Shown: positions 7,898 through 13,650 of the stretch, in pieces
How the letters are laid out: every line of letters begins with the position of its first letter
How positions within the stretch are numbered: position 1 is the stretch's first letter
Source of the DNA: a virus
Length of the DNA stretch: 23,435 bases
Reading direction: 5' to 3' (one strand)
Virus record (IMG/VR): IMGVR_UViG_3300028809_000069
Location: 1 to 23,435 of that record
Made by a program: the position numbers and the translations under genes
Notes under the pieces: generated by a model
What the model was told of the DNA's origin: nothing
What the model saw: only the letters and a program-made list of their open reading frames with translations
The model's database searches: none

Positions 7898-9105
7898 TGA
7901 CGGCCGACCTGACGATGCTGTCGGCGCAGCTGTTCGCCGCCACCTCCGACCAGCCGGAGCACACGTACACGTACCTGTTCTGCGACCTGCGTACGGACAC
8001 GCTCCTCGCCGAGCTGCCACTGTCTGGGGTGAAGTACTCGTTCGAGCTGAACGGGATCGGCAAGCTCACCGGCACCATCCCGTACAACGATGAGACGCTG
8101 CCGCTCGACCCGGAGACCGCATCCCAGCCCGGCCGCACTGCGGTGTACGTGGACCGGGACGGGGTGCTGGTGTGGGGCGGCATCATCTGGACACGGGACC
8201 GCGCCAAGGGCGGCAAGGCCATACAGGCCGCCGAGTTCCTGTCGTACTTCCAGCGCCGGTACGTGAAGAAGACGCTGTCCACGGACACGTCGCTGCTGAT
8301 CGACCCGTCGTACGTGGACGTCGGCGGGCAGCGCCTGTACTCGGATCAGATGCACGTCGTGTGGAGCCTGATGCGGTACGCGCGGGACCAGCCCGGCGGG
8401 AACATCGGCCTGGACCTGAACCCGCTCGCCGGGGCCGCGCACGGCATCAGCCGCACCACCACGTTCTTCGGCTACGAGCGGCCCGAGATCTACAAGGCGA
8501 TCACCGACCTCGCCTCGGCGGACGACGGGTTCGACTTCGGGGTGGAGCTGGGCTGGACGAGCGCCGCGAACAACGAGCCGCCGCGCCGGTACCGGCGGGC
8601 CCGCACCTGGTACCCACGCCGCGGCCGGACCGCCGCCGAGTCCGGTCTCGTCTTCTCGAAGGGCGGCGGGTTCGGGTCGATCATTGACTACGACTGGCCG
8701 GAGGACGGCACATCGCTGGTGACGGAGATGTCCGGGCTCGGGGCCGGCCGTGGGGAGGCCCGCATCGTGAAGACGGCCAGCGCGGACGATCTGATCGCGT
8801 CGGGGTGGCCGCTCCTCGAGGGGGTGGCCACCTACGACGGGGTGGTGGACGAGGCGCAGGTGCAGGCGCTGGCGAACGCCGATCTGGAGGCCCGATCCAA
8901 GAGCGACGTGCAGCCGACTTTCGAGGTGGCCGCCGACGTCGACCCCGCCTTCGGTAGCTATCAGGTGGGGGACGAGGCGCTGTTCGTCATCGACCCCGAG
9001 CCGGACTCGCCGCGCGGCCGCGAGGGCGTCCTCCGCATCGTCAGCATCGAGAACACCTCGACGAACGGGCCCGAGCGGGTCCGCCTCACGTGCGTGGGGG
9101 TGTGA
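7897..9105 (+). CDS. Minor tail protein, Tal/gp27-like baseplate hub
   Basis: The ATG at 7897 shares its first base with the TGA of the preceding gene (TGATG), so I prefer it over the upstream frame extension. The product is 402 residues. LPLSGVKYSFELNGIGKLTGTIPYNDET, followed by VYVDRDGVLVWGGIIWTR, is characteristic of the N-terminal domain of siphovirus hub/Tal proteins and the ReqiPepy6 Gp37-like family. The C-terminal half (VQALANADLEARSKSDVQPTFEV, GSYQVGDEALFVID) matches later domains of the same group. It probably forms the trimeric hub that closes the tail tube. No lytic domain is fused, so cell-wall cutting at entry must come from elsewhere if it is needed. Confidence 0.8.
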   Translation: MTADLTMLSAQLFAATSDQPEHTYTYLFCDLRTDTLLAELPLSGVKYSFELNGIGKLTGTIPYNDETLPLDPETASQPGRTAVYVDRDGVLVWGGIIWTRDRAKGGKAIQAAEFLSYFQRRYVKKTLSTDTSLLIDPSYVDVGGQRLYSDQMHVVWSLMRYARDQPGGNIGLDLNPLAGAAHGISRTTTFFGYERPEIYKAITDLASADDGFDFGVELGWTSAANNEPPRRYRRARTWYPRRGRTAAESGLVFSKGGGFGSIIDYDWPEDGTSLVTEMSGLGAGRGEARIVKTASADDLIASGWPLLEGVATYDGVVDEAQVQALANADLEARSKSDVQPTFEVAADVDPAFGSYQVGDEALFVIDPEPDSPRGREGVLRIVSIENTSTNGPERVRLTCVGV

Positions 9106-9106
9106 C

Positions 9107-9589
9107 GTGCCCAGGGTGTACAGGACGCCGGACGTGTTGCAGCGGCTCGCCGAGCTGGAGGAGACCGTCGCCGCGTTGCAGCGGTCGGGCCGGGAGCGGG
9201 ACGAGGCCCCGTTCTACCCGACGTCGCTGCGCACGTTCGTCTACGAGGACAACACGAGCTTCACCACCCTGTGGGAGACCGTCCTCAGCCCGCGCACGGC
9301 GACGCTGGCGATGGGCCTGGTGTTCATCGGGGACGTCGTCGGCACCACGAACACCGGCGGCGAGTGGCGGGTGCAGCTGGCGGACACCACGACGGCCGGG
9401 AGCGGCACCGTGCCCGCAACGTTCGGCTACGTCCTGCCGACGCTGACGATCGACCTCACCCCGTACCGGCAACTGCCGGACCTGAAGGTGCAGATCCAGG
9501 TCCGGCGCACGACGGGCGCCACGACGGGCGGCAAGTTCGGCTCCGGCGGCGCCATCGGCGGAGCACCCCGCTACGCCCGACTCCTCTGA
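9107..9589 (+). CDS. Small minor tail protein with N-terminal coiled coil
   Basis: This 160-residue product starts at GTG 9107, one base after the preceding stop, with only a weak G-rich ribosome binding site. Residues about 8-30 (DVLQRLAELEETVAALQRSGRERDE) are a clear short coiled coil. The remainder is a beta-rich domain (TATLAMGLVFIGDVVG, GGEWRVQLADTTT, KVQIQVRRTTG) ending in a Gly-rich tail. This architecture is common for small trimeric tail-tip or fibre proteins encoded between the hub and the endolysin. A structural role is inferred from position and shape; I do not recognise a specific family. Confidence 0.7.
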   Translation: MPRVYRTPDVLQRLAELEETVAALQRSGRERDEAPFYPTSLRTFVYEDNTSFTTLWETVLSPRTATLAMGLVFIGDVVGTTNTGGEWRVQLADTTTAGSGTVPATFGYVLPTLTIDLTPYRQLPDLKVQIQVRRTTGATTGGKFGSGGAIGGAPRYARLL

Positions 9590-9601
9590 AAGGCACACCT
9601 C

Positions 9602-10588
9602 ATGTCCACCACACCACTCACCCCCGACCTGTGGCTGAAGATCCTCCGCGCCGAAGGCGTCCGCGTCGAGGAGTACCCGGGCTGGCGCACCCGCGAGCGC
9701 GACGCCGCCACCGGCAAAGTCTTCGGCCCGGTGCGGATGTTCCTCAACCACCACACCGCGGGGCGGAACGCTAAGGACGTCGTCGCGAAGAACGGTGTCC
9801 CGGGTCTGCCGGCGCCGCTCGCTCACGTCTACCTCGCCCGGTCGGGTGTGGCCACGATGTGCAGCGCGGGCCGCGCGAACCACGCCGGGCCGATGGCGAC
9901 CAACGCGTACGCCTCGTTCCGCGACGAGAAGACCACGCACCCGGCGCCGTCCCGCGCGTCGGGCACGGTCGACGGGAACGACGTCGCGTACGGCCTGGAG
10001 GCGGAGAACCTCGGCGACGGCAAGGACGTGTACCCGCGCGCCCAGTACGACGCGTGGGTGCGGATCAACGCGGCCGTGTGCCGGCACCACGGCTGGACGG
10101 CCGAGTCGGCTGGCTGCCACAAGGAGACGAGCGTGGAGGGGAAGGTCGACCCGCGCGGTCCAGTGGAGGGCTACGGCCCGCGCGGCCGGTTCGACTTCAC
10201 GCCGACGCAGTTCCGTGCCGACGTCGCTGAGCGGCTGGAGCACGGCCCCGATTGGAACCCTGAGCAGGAGGAAGACCCCATGGCAGGCATGACGAAGCGC
10301 GACATCTTCGACGCGGTGTGGAAGACGGACGCGCTCGCCGCACCGACGGACGCGGCCGACCGCAAGACCAACCCGACGTGGCAGCCCCAGTCCATCCTCC
10401 GCGACGTGCAGACCCGCGTCCGCGCGATGCAGGCGACCGAGGTCGCGCAGACCGCGGCCATCTCCCGGCTGGCCGCCCTCGTCGGCTCCAACGTGGACAC
10501 GGACGCGGTGGTCGCCGCGGTCCGCGAGGAGATCCGGGACGCGGTCGTGAAGGTCACGGTCGACGTCACCGGCACCCCCAGCAGCTGA
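9602..10588 (+). CDS. Endolysin, N-acetylmuramoyl-L-alanine amidase (Amidase_2/PGRP fold)
   Basis: This 328-residue enzyme is predicted to cleave the amide bond between N-acetylmuramic acid and L-alanine in host peptidoglycan. Motifs fit the zinc amidase_2 family: MFLNHHTAG (His50/His51), YGLEAENLGDG with Glu134, GCHKE (His173) and KVDPRGPVEGYGPRG (Asp183). There is no signal peptide, so export should depend on the holin. After an acidic linker (EQEED, residues 221-225) comes a C-terminal helical region, TKRDIFDAVWKTDALAAP... and QSILRDVQTRVRAM..., of a type seen in other actinophage lysins and suited to oligomerisation or wall binding. An internal start at 10280 could make this region separately. 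A weak GAAAGG precedes ATG 9602. Confidence 0.9.
   Translation: MSTTPLTPDLWLKILRAEGVRVEEYPGWRTRERDAATGKVFGPVRMFLNHHTAGRNAKDVVAKNGVPGLPAPLAHVYLARSGVATMCSAGRANHAGPMATNAYASFRDEKTTHPAPSRASGTVDGNDVAYGLEAENLGDGKDVYPRAQYDAWVRINAAVCRHHGWTAESAGCHKETSVEGKVDPRGPVEGYGPRGRFDFTPTQFRADVAERLEHGPDWNPEQEEDPMAGMTKRDIFDAVWKTDALAAPTDAADRKTNPTWQPQSILRDVQTRVRAMQATEVAQTAAISRLAALVGSNVDTDAVVAAVREEIRDAVVKVTVDVTGTPSS
10280..10588 (+). CDS. Candidate alternative product: separate C-terminal domain of the endolysin
   Basis: ATG 10280 is in frame with the endolysin (codon 227) and is preceded by AGGAGG at 10266-10271 with 8 nt spacing, a much better site than that of the full-length gene. It lies exactly at the junction between the catalytic domain and the C-terminal helical domain. 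Translation would give a 102-residue protein, MAGMTKRDIFDAVW... . Internally initiated wall-binding subunits are known for other phage lysins. That this one is used is inference. Confidence 0.5.
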   Translation: MAGMTKRDIFDAVWKTDALAAPTDAADRKTNPTWQPQSILRDVQTRVRAMQATEVAQTAAISRLAALVGSNVDTDAVVAAVREEIRDAVVKVTVDVTGTPSS

Positions 10589-10631
10589 GCCACCCGGCCC
10601 GCTGCCCAACCCCTCAGGAGAGAAGACAGCC

Positions 10632-10913
10632 ATGACGAACCCCACCCCCAACTTCCCCAGCCGCGCGGACGTCGAGACCGTCGTGAAGACCGGCGGCACC
10701 TACGCGAGAGACCTCGTCGAGCGGATCGTGTGGACGTTCCTCGTCGCCGCCGGCGGTGTGGCGCTGGCGGCCGGGCCCGGTGACATGTTCTCCGCGTCGT
10801 TCTGGGAGACGGTGGGCGTGGCCGGGATAGCGGCGGTCGGCTCGCTGCTGAAGGGCCTCGTCGCGAAGGTGATCGGTCAGCGCAACAGCGCCAGCACGGC
10901 GCCGGGCGTCTGA
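10632..10913 (+). CDS. Holin (two-helix, r1t-like)
   Basis: This 93-residue protein begins at ATG 10632 behind AGGAGAGAAG. It has a polar N terminus, a first hydrophobic segment around residues 31-50 (RIVWTFLVAAGGVALAAG), a short loop, a second amphipathic/hydrophobic segment around 57-80 (FWETVGVAGIAAVGSLLKGLVAKVIG) and a short polar tail. Size, topology and position right after the endolysin are those of small class II holins such as the r1t-like family. It would form membrane lesions that release the endolysin at a set time. Confidence 0.85.
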   Translation: MTNPTPNFPSRADVETVVKTGGTYARDLVERIVWTFLVAAGGVALAAGPGDMFSASFWETVGVAGIAAVGSLLKGLVAKVIGQRNSASTAPGV

Positions 10914-10948
10914 CCATTGCGAAGAGCACCACAGGAGAGGGCGCGGCG

Positions 10949-11266
10949 GTGAACGAGATCTTCGGCATCAACCCGGTGGAGGGCGGCGCCACCGCGCTCC
11001 TTGTCCTCGTCGTCCTCATGATCCTGACGGGCCGCCTCGTTCCCCGCCGCATCCTCGAGGACACGATCGCCGACCGGGACAACTGGCGGCAGGCATACCT
11101 CGAGTCCGAGGCGGCCCGCCGGGTAGAGCACGAACAGACGGGGGAGCTGCTCGAGATGGCGAAGATCGGCGGGCACATCCTCACCGCCTTGCCCCAGCCA
11201 GGGCAGGCTGTAGAGGAGGTGAACGGCGGTGCGAGCGTGGATCAGGCGACGCGTACTCGGATGTGA
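10949..11266 (+). CDS. Single-pass membrane protein with coiled-coil tail (lysis module)
   Basis: The GTG start at 10949 follows CAGGAGAGGG. The 105-residue product has one transmembrane segment at about residues 13-31 (GATALLVLVVLMILTGRLV), then a charged helical region (EDTIADRDNWRQAYLESEAARRVEHEQTGELLEMAK). N-out/C-in topology is plausible from the positive charges after the helix. Such proteins often follow the holin in actinophages. Possible roles include second holin, antiholin or spanin-like helper; the sequence alone does not decide. It overlaps the next gene by 38 bp. Confidence 0.75.
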   Translation: MNEIFGINPVEGGATALLVLVVLMILTGRLVPRRILEDTIADRDNWRQAYLESEAARRVEHEQTGELLEMAKIGGHILTALPQPGQAVEEVNGGASVDQATRTRM

Positions 11267-11441
11267 CGACACCGAGCAGCGCCCTTCCGAGGCGGCACTG
11301 GAGCGGGCACGGGAGGCACGGCAGGAAGCCGAAGCCCGTCAGCCCATGGTGACTGCGGTGGTGGCGAGCATCCGCCGGGCCCGGGAGGAGAACCACCTCG
11401 CCGAGCGCATCGAGGCGTTGTTCAGAGGGGCAGCAAGGTGA
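11229..11441 (+). CDS. Small basic helical protein (lysis module)
   Basis: This 70-residue product starts at GTG 11229 with GAGGAGGT 8 nt upstream, so the start is well supported despite overlapping the preceding gene by 38 bp. It has a basic N terminus (MRAWIRRRVLG), then a charged helical stretch with many Arg, Ala and Glu residues and a terminal EENHLAERIEALFRG amphipathic helix. I know short proteins of this shape next to holin genes in actinobacteriophages, but no function. There is no clear transmembrane segment; peripheral membrane binding through the basic helix is possible. It overlaps the following gene as GTGA. Confidence 0.7.
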   Translation: MRAWIRRRVLGCDDTEQRPSEAALERAREARQEAEARQPMVTAVVASIRRAREENHLAERIEALFRGAAR

Positions 11442-11764
11442 GAGATCTGAGTGCCGACCAGTGGGCGAACGTTGCGGCGTCGCTGCTGGTGGCGGTGGTG
11501 TGCGTGGTGTTCGTTGTCGTCTATCACCTGCGTACGACGTGGCGGCGGTCGGAGGTGGGCCGCAATTTGATGGCGCTCGCCGCCGCGCTCGGCGCGCTGT
11601 TCGTCTACACCGTGCTGATGACCTTGTGGCCGGACGGCAGTTTCGCGCAGGCGCTGCGGTGGGCGCGCACGGCGATCGCGGTGGTGATCGCGGGGGTGAT
11701 GGCGCAGCGCGTCCGCCTGCTGTTGAAGGCTCAGCGCGAGCACCGCGATCGAACTGGAGTGTGA
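11438..11764 (+). CDS. Three-helix membrane protein at the end of the lysis operon
   Basis: The GTG start is in a GTGA overlap with the previous stop. The 108-residue product has three hydrophobic segments, at about 11-31 (NVAASLLVAVVCVVFVVVYHL), 45-64 (MALAAALGALFVYTVLMTLW) and 73-93 (LRWARTAIAVVIAGVMAQRV), ending in a basic tail. It completes a tight four-gene set with the holin and two other small proteins. It may be a second holin or antiholin, or an envelope protein for superinfection control. It ends 8 bp before the convergent GntR-like gene, leaving no room for a separate terminator. Confidence 0.75.
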   Translation: MRDLSADQWANVAASLLVAVVCVVFVVVYHLRTTWRRSEVGRNLMALAAALGALFVYTVLMTLWPDGSFAQALRWARTAIAVVIAGVMAQRVRLLLKAQREHRDRTGV

Positions 11765-11771
11765 GCCGGTG

Positions 11772-12008
11772 CTACTTCTGCGGCAGGGTGGTGACGAAGG
11801 TGCCCACGCCCGGCTGCATCTGCGCGAGGCCGGCGGCGCGCAGCTCGGTGAGGACGCGGCGGGCGGTCATCTGCGCGATGCCGAACTCGGCCTGGATGGC
11901 GAGGACGCCGGGGAGCTGGGTGCCGGGCGGGTACGTGCCGTCGGTGATGCGCTCCTCGTAGATGGCGTACACCTGTCGCCATCGCGGTACGTCTGGCTGC
12001 CATTCCAT
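11772..12008 (-). CDS. Short GntR-type winged-helix regulator
   Basis: The minus-strand product from ATG 12008 is 78 residues, MEWQPDVPRWRQVYAIYEERI..., consisting only of the GntR DNA-binding domain. GTYPPGTQLPGV, the recognition segment FGIAQMTARRVLTELRAAGL and the wing GVGTFV are all typical. There is no effector-binding domain. A longer frame begins at ATG 12035, but that ATG lies inside a TATGAT that looks like this gene's own -10 box, so the shorter form with a very short leader is preferred. It diverges from a pair of cysteine-rich genes across a 16-bp palindrome, so autoregulation and control of that pair are likely. Similar short GntR proteins occur in actinobacterial integrative elements. 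Confidence 0.85.
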   Translation of the reverse strand: MEWQPDVPRWRQVYAIYEERITDGTYPPGTQLPGVLAIQAEFGIAQMTARRVLTELRAAGLAQMQPGVGTFVTTLPQK

Positions 12009-12030
12009 GATCGGGACGCTAGGCGGGCGG

Positions 12031-12036
12031 ATCATA
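12031..12036 (-). promoter_or_regulatory. Candidate -10 box for the GntR-type gene
   Basis: TATGAT on the minus strand lies 23 bp upstream of ATG 12008, matching five of six consensus bases. No convincing -35 hexamer is seen at the usual distance. The transcript leader would be very short and no Shine-Dalgarno sequence precedes the start. Confidence 0.4.
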
Positions 12037-12050
12037 CCGAGCGAGACGAG

Positions 12051-12079
12051 TTCGCCTGTTTCGCCTAGCTAGCTAGGCT
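12051..12079 (+). promoter_or_regulatory. Candidate promoter for the cysteine-rich gene pair
   Basis: TTCGCC (12051-12056) and TAGGCT (12074-12079) are separated by 17 bp and point toward the gene at 12171. The -10-like box overlaps the 16-bp palindrome, so a protein bound there would block it. The hexamers are weak matches; this is a proposal. Confidence 0.35.
12063..12078. promoter_or_regulatory. 16-bp perfect palindrome, candidate GntR operator
   Basis: GCCTAGCTAGCTAGGC is its own reverse complement and sits between the divergent GntR-type gene and the cysteine-rich gene. CTAG elements recur nearby (CACTAGGG at 12080-12087 and CTAGG at 12019-12023). Tetranucleotide CTAG is usually scarce in GC-rich actinobacterial DNA, making three clustered copies notable. 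Confidence 0.6.
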
Positions 12080-12111
12080 CACTAGGGCTACGCTCCGCAG
12101 TGAAGGAACTA

Positions 12112-12140
12112 CCCCCGCGACCGTGCGACCGGTCCGGGGG
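12112..12140 (+). other. Leader hairpin upstream of the cysteine-rich gene
   Basis: CCCCCG at 12112-12117 pairs with CGGGGG at 12135-12140, and GACC (12119-12122) with GGTC (12131-12134), leaving an 8-nt loop. It would sit in the 5' leader of the transcript for 12171, about 20 nt before its ribosome binding site. It could be an attenuator or an mRNA stabiliser. Confidence 0.4.
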
Positions 12141-12170
12141 CGTGGCCCACGCTGACAAAGGAGCGTCGAC

Positions 12171-12503
12171 GTGCCAGAGACTATCCACCCGCCCGCCGTA
12201 CGGACAGACGGTGTCCTCCAGCTCCCGCTGCCCGCGCTCTCCCAGCTGTCCGACCGGCAGCGCCGCGGCGCTGACTGCGCCTGGTGCCGCACAGCGCTCA
12301 CCACCGAGACGGCCGTCGACGCCGGCGAGCGGCCCGCCGTCGACGGCGGCCAGCTCTTCCCCCGCGGGTGCTGGGTGTGCGCCGCGCGGGCGGCGTACCG
12401 GCTGCTGTGGGAGCACTGCCCCGCCTGCGACGTGTGCCGGACGGACCCGTCGTGCCCGACCGCCGTCGCCGCGCAGCGGATCATGAGGCAGGGCGGGCTG
12501 TGA
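12171..12503 (+). CDS. Cysteine-rich small protein, putative zinc-binding
   Basis: The GTG start at 12171 follows AAAGGAG at good spacing. The 110-residue protein has eight cysteines in paired form: CAWC (36/39), CWVC (67/70), HCPACDVC (83/86/89) and Cys95. This suggests two metal-binding knuckles. Its N terminus (PALSQLSDRQRRGADCAWCRTAL) is of a kind I associate with small proteins of Streptomyces chromosomes and integrative elements, where it is also found near short GntR regulators. Function is unknown. It is coupled by GTGA to a second cysteine-rich gene and forms a self-contained unit with its own promoter region and downstream hairpins, i.e. a moron-like insertion. Confidence 0.8.
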   Translation: MPETIHPPAVRTDGVLQLPLPALSQLSDRQRRGADCAWCRTALTTETAVDAGERPAVDGGQLFPRGCWVCAARAAYRLLWEHCPACDVCRTDPSCPTAVAAQRIMRQGGL

Positions 12504-12685
12504 CCGAGCCGGTGACGACGATGGAGGCCGCGCCCGCCCTGGGCGAGCCGCTGCTCGAGCCGGAGCCGGCCCCCGGCTGCACCAACTGCCGCGGCTGGGC
12601 CTGCCGCCGGGACATAGCCCGGAAGGCCGGCGACCTCACGCGCGTCTCTGACTGCAACGTGATGATCCGCCGCTGCACCCACTGA
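12500..12685 (+). CDS. Second small cysteine-rich protein
   Basis: The start is GTG 12500 in a GTGA overlap with the previous gene. The 61-residue product has a Pro/Glu-rich N terminus and then CTNCRGWACRRD (Cys27, Cys30, Cys35), AGDLTRVSDCNV (Cys52) and RRCTH (Cys59, His61). The pattern of CxxC, AGDLxxVxDCNVxI and a terminal His resembles a widespread small Streptomyces protein of unknown function, often seen in mobile elements; this is from memory and untested. With its partner it may bind zinc and act as a regulatory or host-interaction protein. No enzymatic motif is seen. Confidence 0.75.
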   Translation: MTEPVTTMEAAPALGEPLLEPEPAPGCTNCRGWACRRDIARKAGDLTRVSDCNVMIRRCTH

Positions 12686-12686
12686 C

Positions 12687-12730
12687 TCCCGCGCCCGGTG
12701 TGCAATCCGCCGATCGCACCGAGCGCGGGA
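12687..12730. terminator. Hairpin 1 of a terminator bank
   Basis: TCCCGCGC and CGGTG (12687-12700) pair with CACCG and GCGCGGGA (12717-12730), with one mismatch and a 16-nt loop. It begins two bases after the stop of the second cysteine-rich gene, the expected place for a factor-independent terminator. No T-run follows. Confidence 0.7.
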
Positions 12731-12732
12731 CC

Positions 12733-12772
12733 GAGCGGCCCGCCCCCGTACCCCGTCGGGGACGGGCCGCTC
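12733..12772. terminator. Hairpin 2 of a terminator bank
   Basis: GAGCGGCCCG (12733-12742) pairs perfectly with CGGGCCGCTC (12763-12772). A nested CCCCG/CGGGG helix sits inside the loop. It lies two bases after hairpin 1, making a tandem terminator. Confidence 0.7.
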
Positions 12773-12868
12773 ACCAAGAACCTGGCACGCCGCGCCTGCC
12801 TTAAGGCCGGAGCCAGGACGCGGGCCGCCCGATGGCGGAGCAGTACAGGGCGGTCCGCACCCACCAGC

Positions 12869-12899
12869 TCCCTTCGCTGCCACCTGTCCGGCGAAGGGA
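12869..12899. terminator. Hairpin 3 of a terminator bank
   Basis: TCCCTTCGC (12869-12877) pairs perfectly with GCGAAGGGA (12891-12899) around a 13-nt loop. It lies one base before hairpin 4, between convergent genes. Confidence 0.55.
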
Positions 12900-12900
12900 A

Positions 12901-12937
12901 GAGCGGCCGCCCGGTTAGCAGCCTGGGGCGGCCGCTC
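12901..12937. terminator. Hairpin 4 of a terminator bank, at the end of the XRE gene
   Basis: GAGCGGCCGCCC (12901-12912) pairs perfectly with GGGCGGCCGCTC (12926-12937) around a 13-nt loop. Its right arm touches the last bases of the minus-strand XRE gene, so it can end that transcript as well as block rightward transcription. Confidence 0.7.
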
Positions 12938-13172
12938 ACCCCACCAGTTCAGCGAGGGACACGCCGATCGCCCGAGCGAGACGGATCAGGGTGTCGAGGG
13001 TGGGGGACTGCTGGCCGCGCTCGATCCGTACGACGGAGGGGCGGTCGGTCTCGGCAGCTAAGGCCACGGTCTCCTGTGTGAGTCCGGCCCGGAGCCTCGC
13101 GGCGCGGATGCGTTCGCCTACTGCCTGCCGCTCAGCGAGAACCCAGTCGGGTGGGGGCGAGACAGATGGCAC
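12936..13172 (-). CDS. XRE/Cro-CI family helix-turn-helix regulator
   Basis: This 78-residue protein is a single HTH domain: VGERIRAARLRAGLTQETVALAAETDRPSVVRIERGQQSPTLDTLIRLARAIGVSLAEL is a complete XRE fold, with helix 2-turn-helix 3 at about residues 32-52. The start is GTG 13172; only a weak GGGCGG lies next to it and an ATG at 13194 is out of frame. Lacking any dimerisation or cleavage domain, it resembles Cro-type or accessory repressors. An 18-bp dyad lies about 35-52 bp upstream and is a candidate operator. It faces away from the integrase, across the noncoding region, so it could influence integrase or excision control. A second, different regulator set is at 15123-16175. Confidence 0.88.
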   Translation of the reverse strand: MPSVSPPPDWVLAERQAVGERIRAARLRAGLTQETVALAAETDRPSVVRIERGQQSPTLDTLIRLARAIGVSLAELVG

Positions 13173-13206
13173 CCGCCCACGTTCGCGGGTTCATGATCCC
13201 ATTGTC

Positions 13207-13224
13207 TGTAGGAGTTGGCCTACA
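13207..13224. promoter_or_regulatory. 18-bp dyad, candidate operator of the XRE regulator
   Basis: TGTAGG (13207-13212) and CCTACA (13219-13224) are perfect inverted half-sites separated by AGTTGG. The site lies upstream of the XRE gene start on the minus strand, the usual place for autoregulation. Confidence 0.5.
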
Positions 13225-13341
13225 TCGTTTGATCTTGCAGGGCTGGTGGGTATCGATGCGTCGCACCCCCCTCACTGACGCCGGCCGTGGCGGCTCTCTG
13301 CACGAGGTCACCCGCTCGGATGGCGGGACCACGCGCCGGCG

Positions 13342-13375
13342 GACTGCCCCGGCCCTTCACCGGGTCGGGGCAGTC
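13342..13375. terminator. Strong hairpin in the region before the integrase
   Basis: GACTGCCCCGGCCC (13342-13355) pairs with GGGTCGGGGCAGTC (13362-13375) over 14 bp, including one G-U pair, around a 6-nt loop. It would insulate the integrase promoter region from transcription entering from the left, or end leftward transcripts. Confidence 0.65.
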
Positions 13376-13487
13376 TCATGTCCCCAGGATGGGCGGCTGG
13401 CGGGTTCCGACAATCGGCGCCCTGGTCAGAGCCTTGTGCGCCGGGGTGGAGATGGGGCAGGTAACTCCGATAAACGCGCTCAGAGCC

Positions 13488-13583
13488 CAGCAGGTCAAAC
13501 GCGGGTTAGTACAGCGCTCGGAGCGTGATAGTTGCTCCCTACCGGCCGCACGGCGATTCCCCAATCAGTGGTGTGACCTGCTG
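13488..13583. repeat. Inverted repeat pair CAGCAGGTCA / TGACCTGCTG
   Basis: Perfect 10-bp inverted copies lie at 13488-13497 and 13574-13583; a partial direct copy, GCAGGTAA, is at 13457-13464. They may be arm-type binding sites for the integrase or an excision factor. Confidence 0.45.
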
Positions 13584-13625
13584 TTTCGACCCTACAGACT
13601 TTCCCCGGAGCCTTGTACAGCGCTC
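13509..13625. repeat. 11-bp direct repeat GTACAGCGCTC
   Basis: Identical copies lie at 13509-13519 and 13615-13625, 106 bp apart, the second ending 25 bp before the integrase start codon. Direct repeats at this spacing suit integrase arm sites or an autoregulatory site. Confidence 0.5.
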
Positions 13626-13650
13626 ATAGGGCGGATAAGTTCCGGGAGTC

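Larger units (their letters stand above)
13173..13650. other. 478-bp noncoding region upstream of the integrase (candidate attP region)
   Basis: No convincing gene is present; open frames here lack ribosome binding sites and family features. The stretch holds a dyad near the XRE gene (13207-13224), a strong hairpin (13342-13375), direct repeats of GTACAGCGCTC, an inverted pair CAGCAGGTCA/TGACCTGCTG, and a related GCAGGTAA. Its composition is less GC-rich than flanking genes near 13490-13640. Repeats of this sort next to an integrase gene are typical of phage attachment regions. No tRNA 3' end was recognised, so the core cannot be named. Confidence 0.5.

Noticed and set aside
8276-8287. TGTCCA CGGACA, resembling the immunity operator
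   Set aside because: One half-site is imperfect and it lies deep in a structural gene with no similar sites nearby; probably chance.
9086-10699. 537-codon minus-strand frame across the endolysin
   Set aside because: Shadow of the well-supported endolysin and minor tail genes; its predicted protein is Arg/Gly/Val-rich low-complexity sequence.
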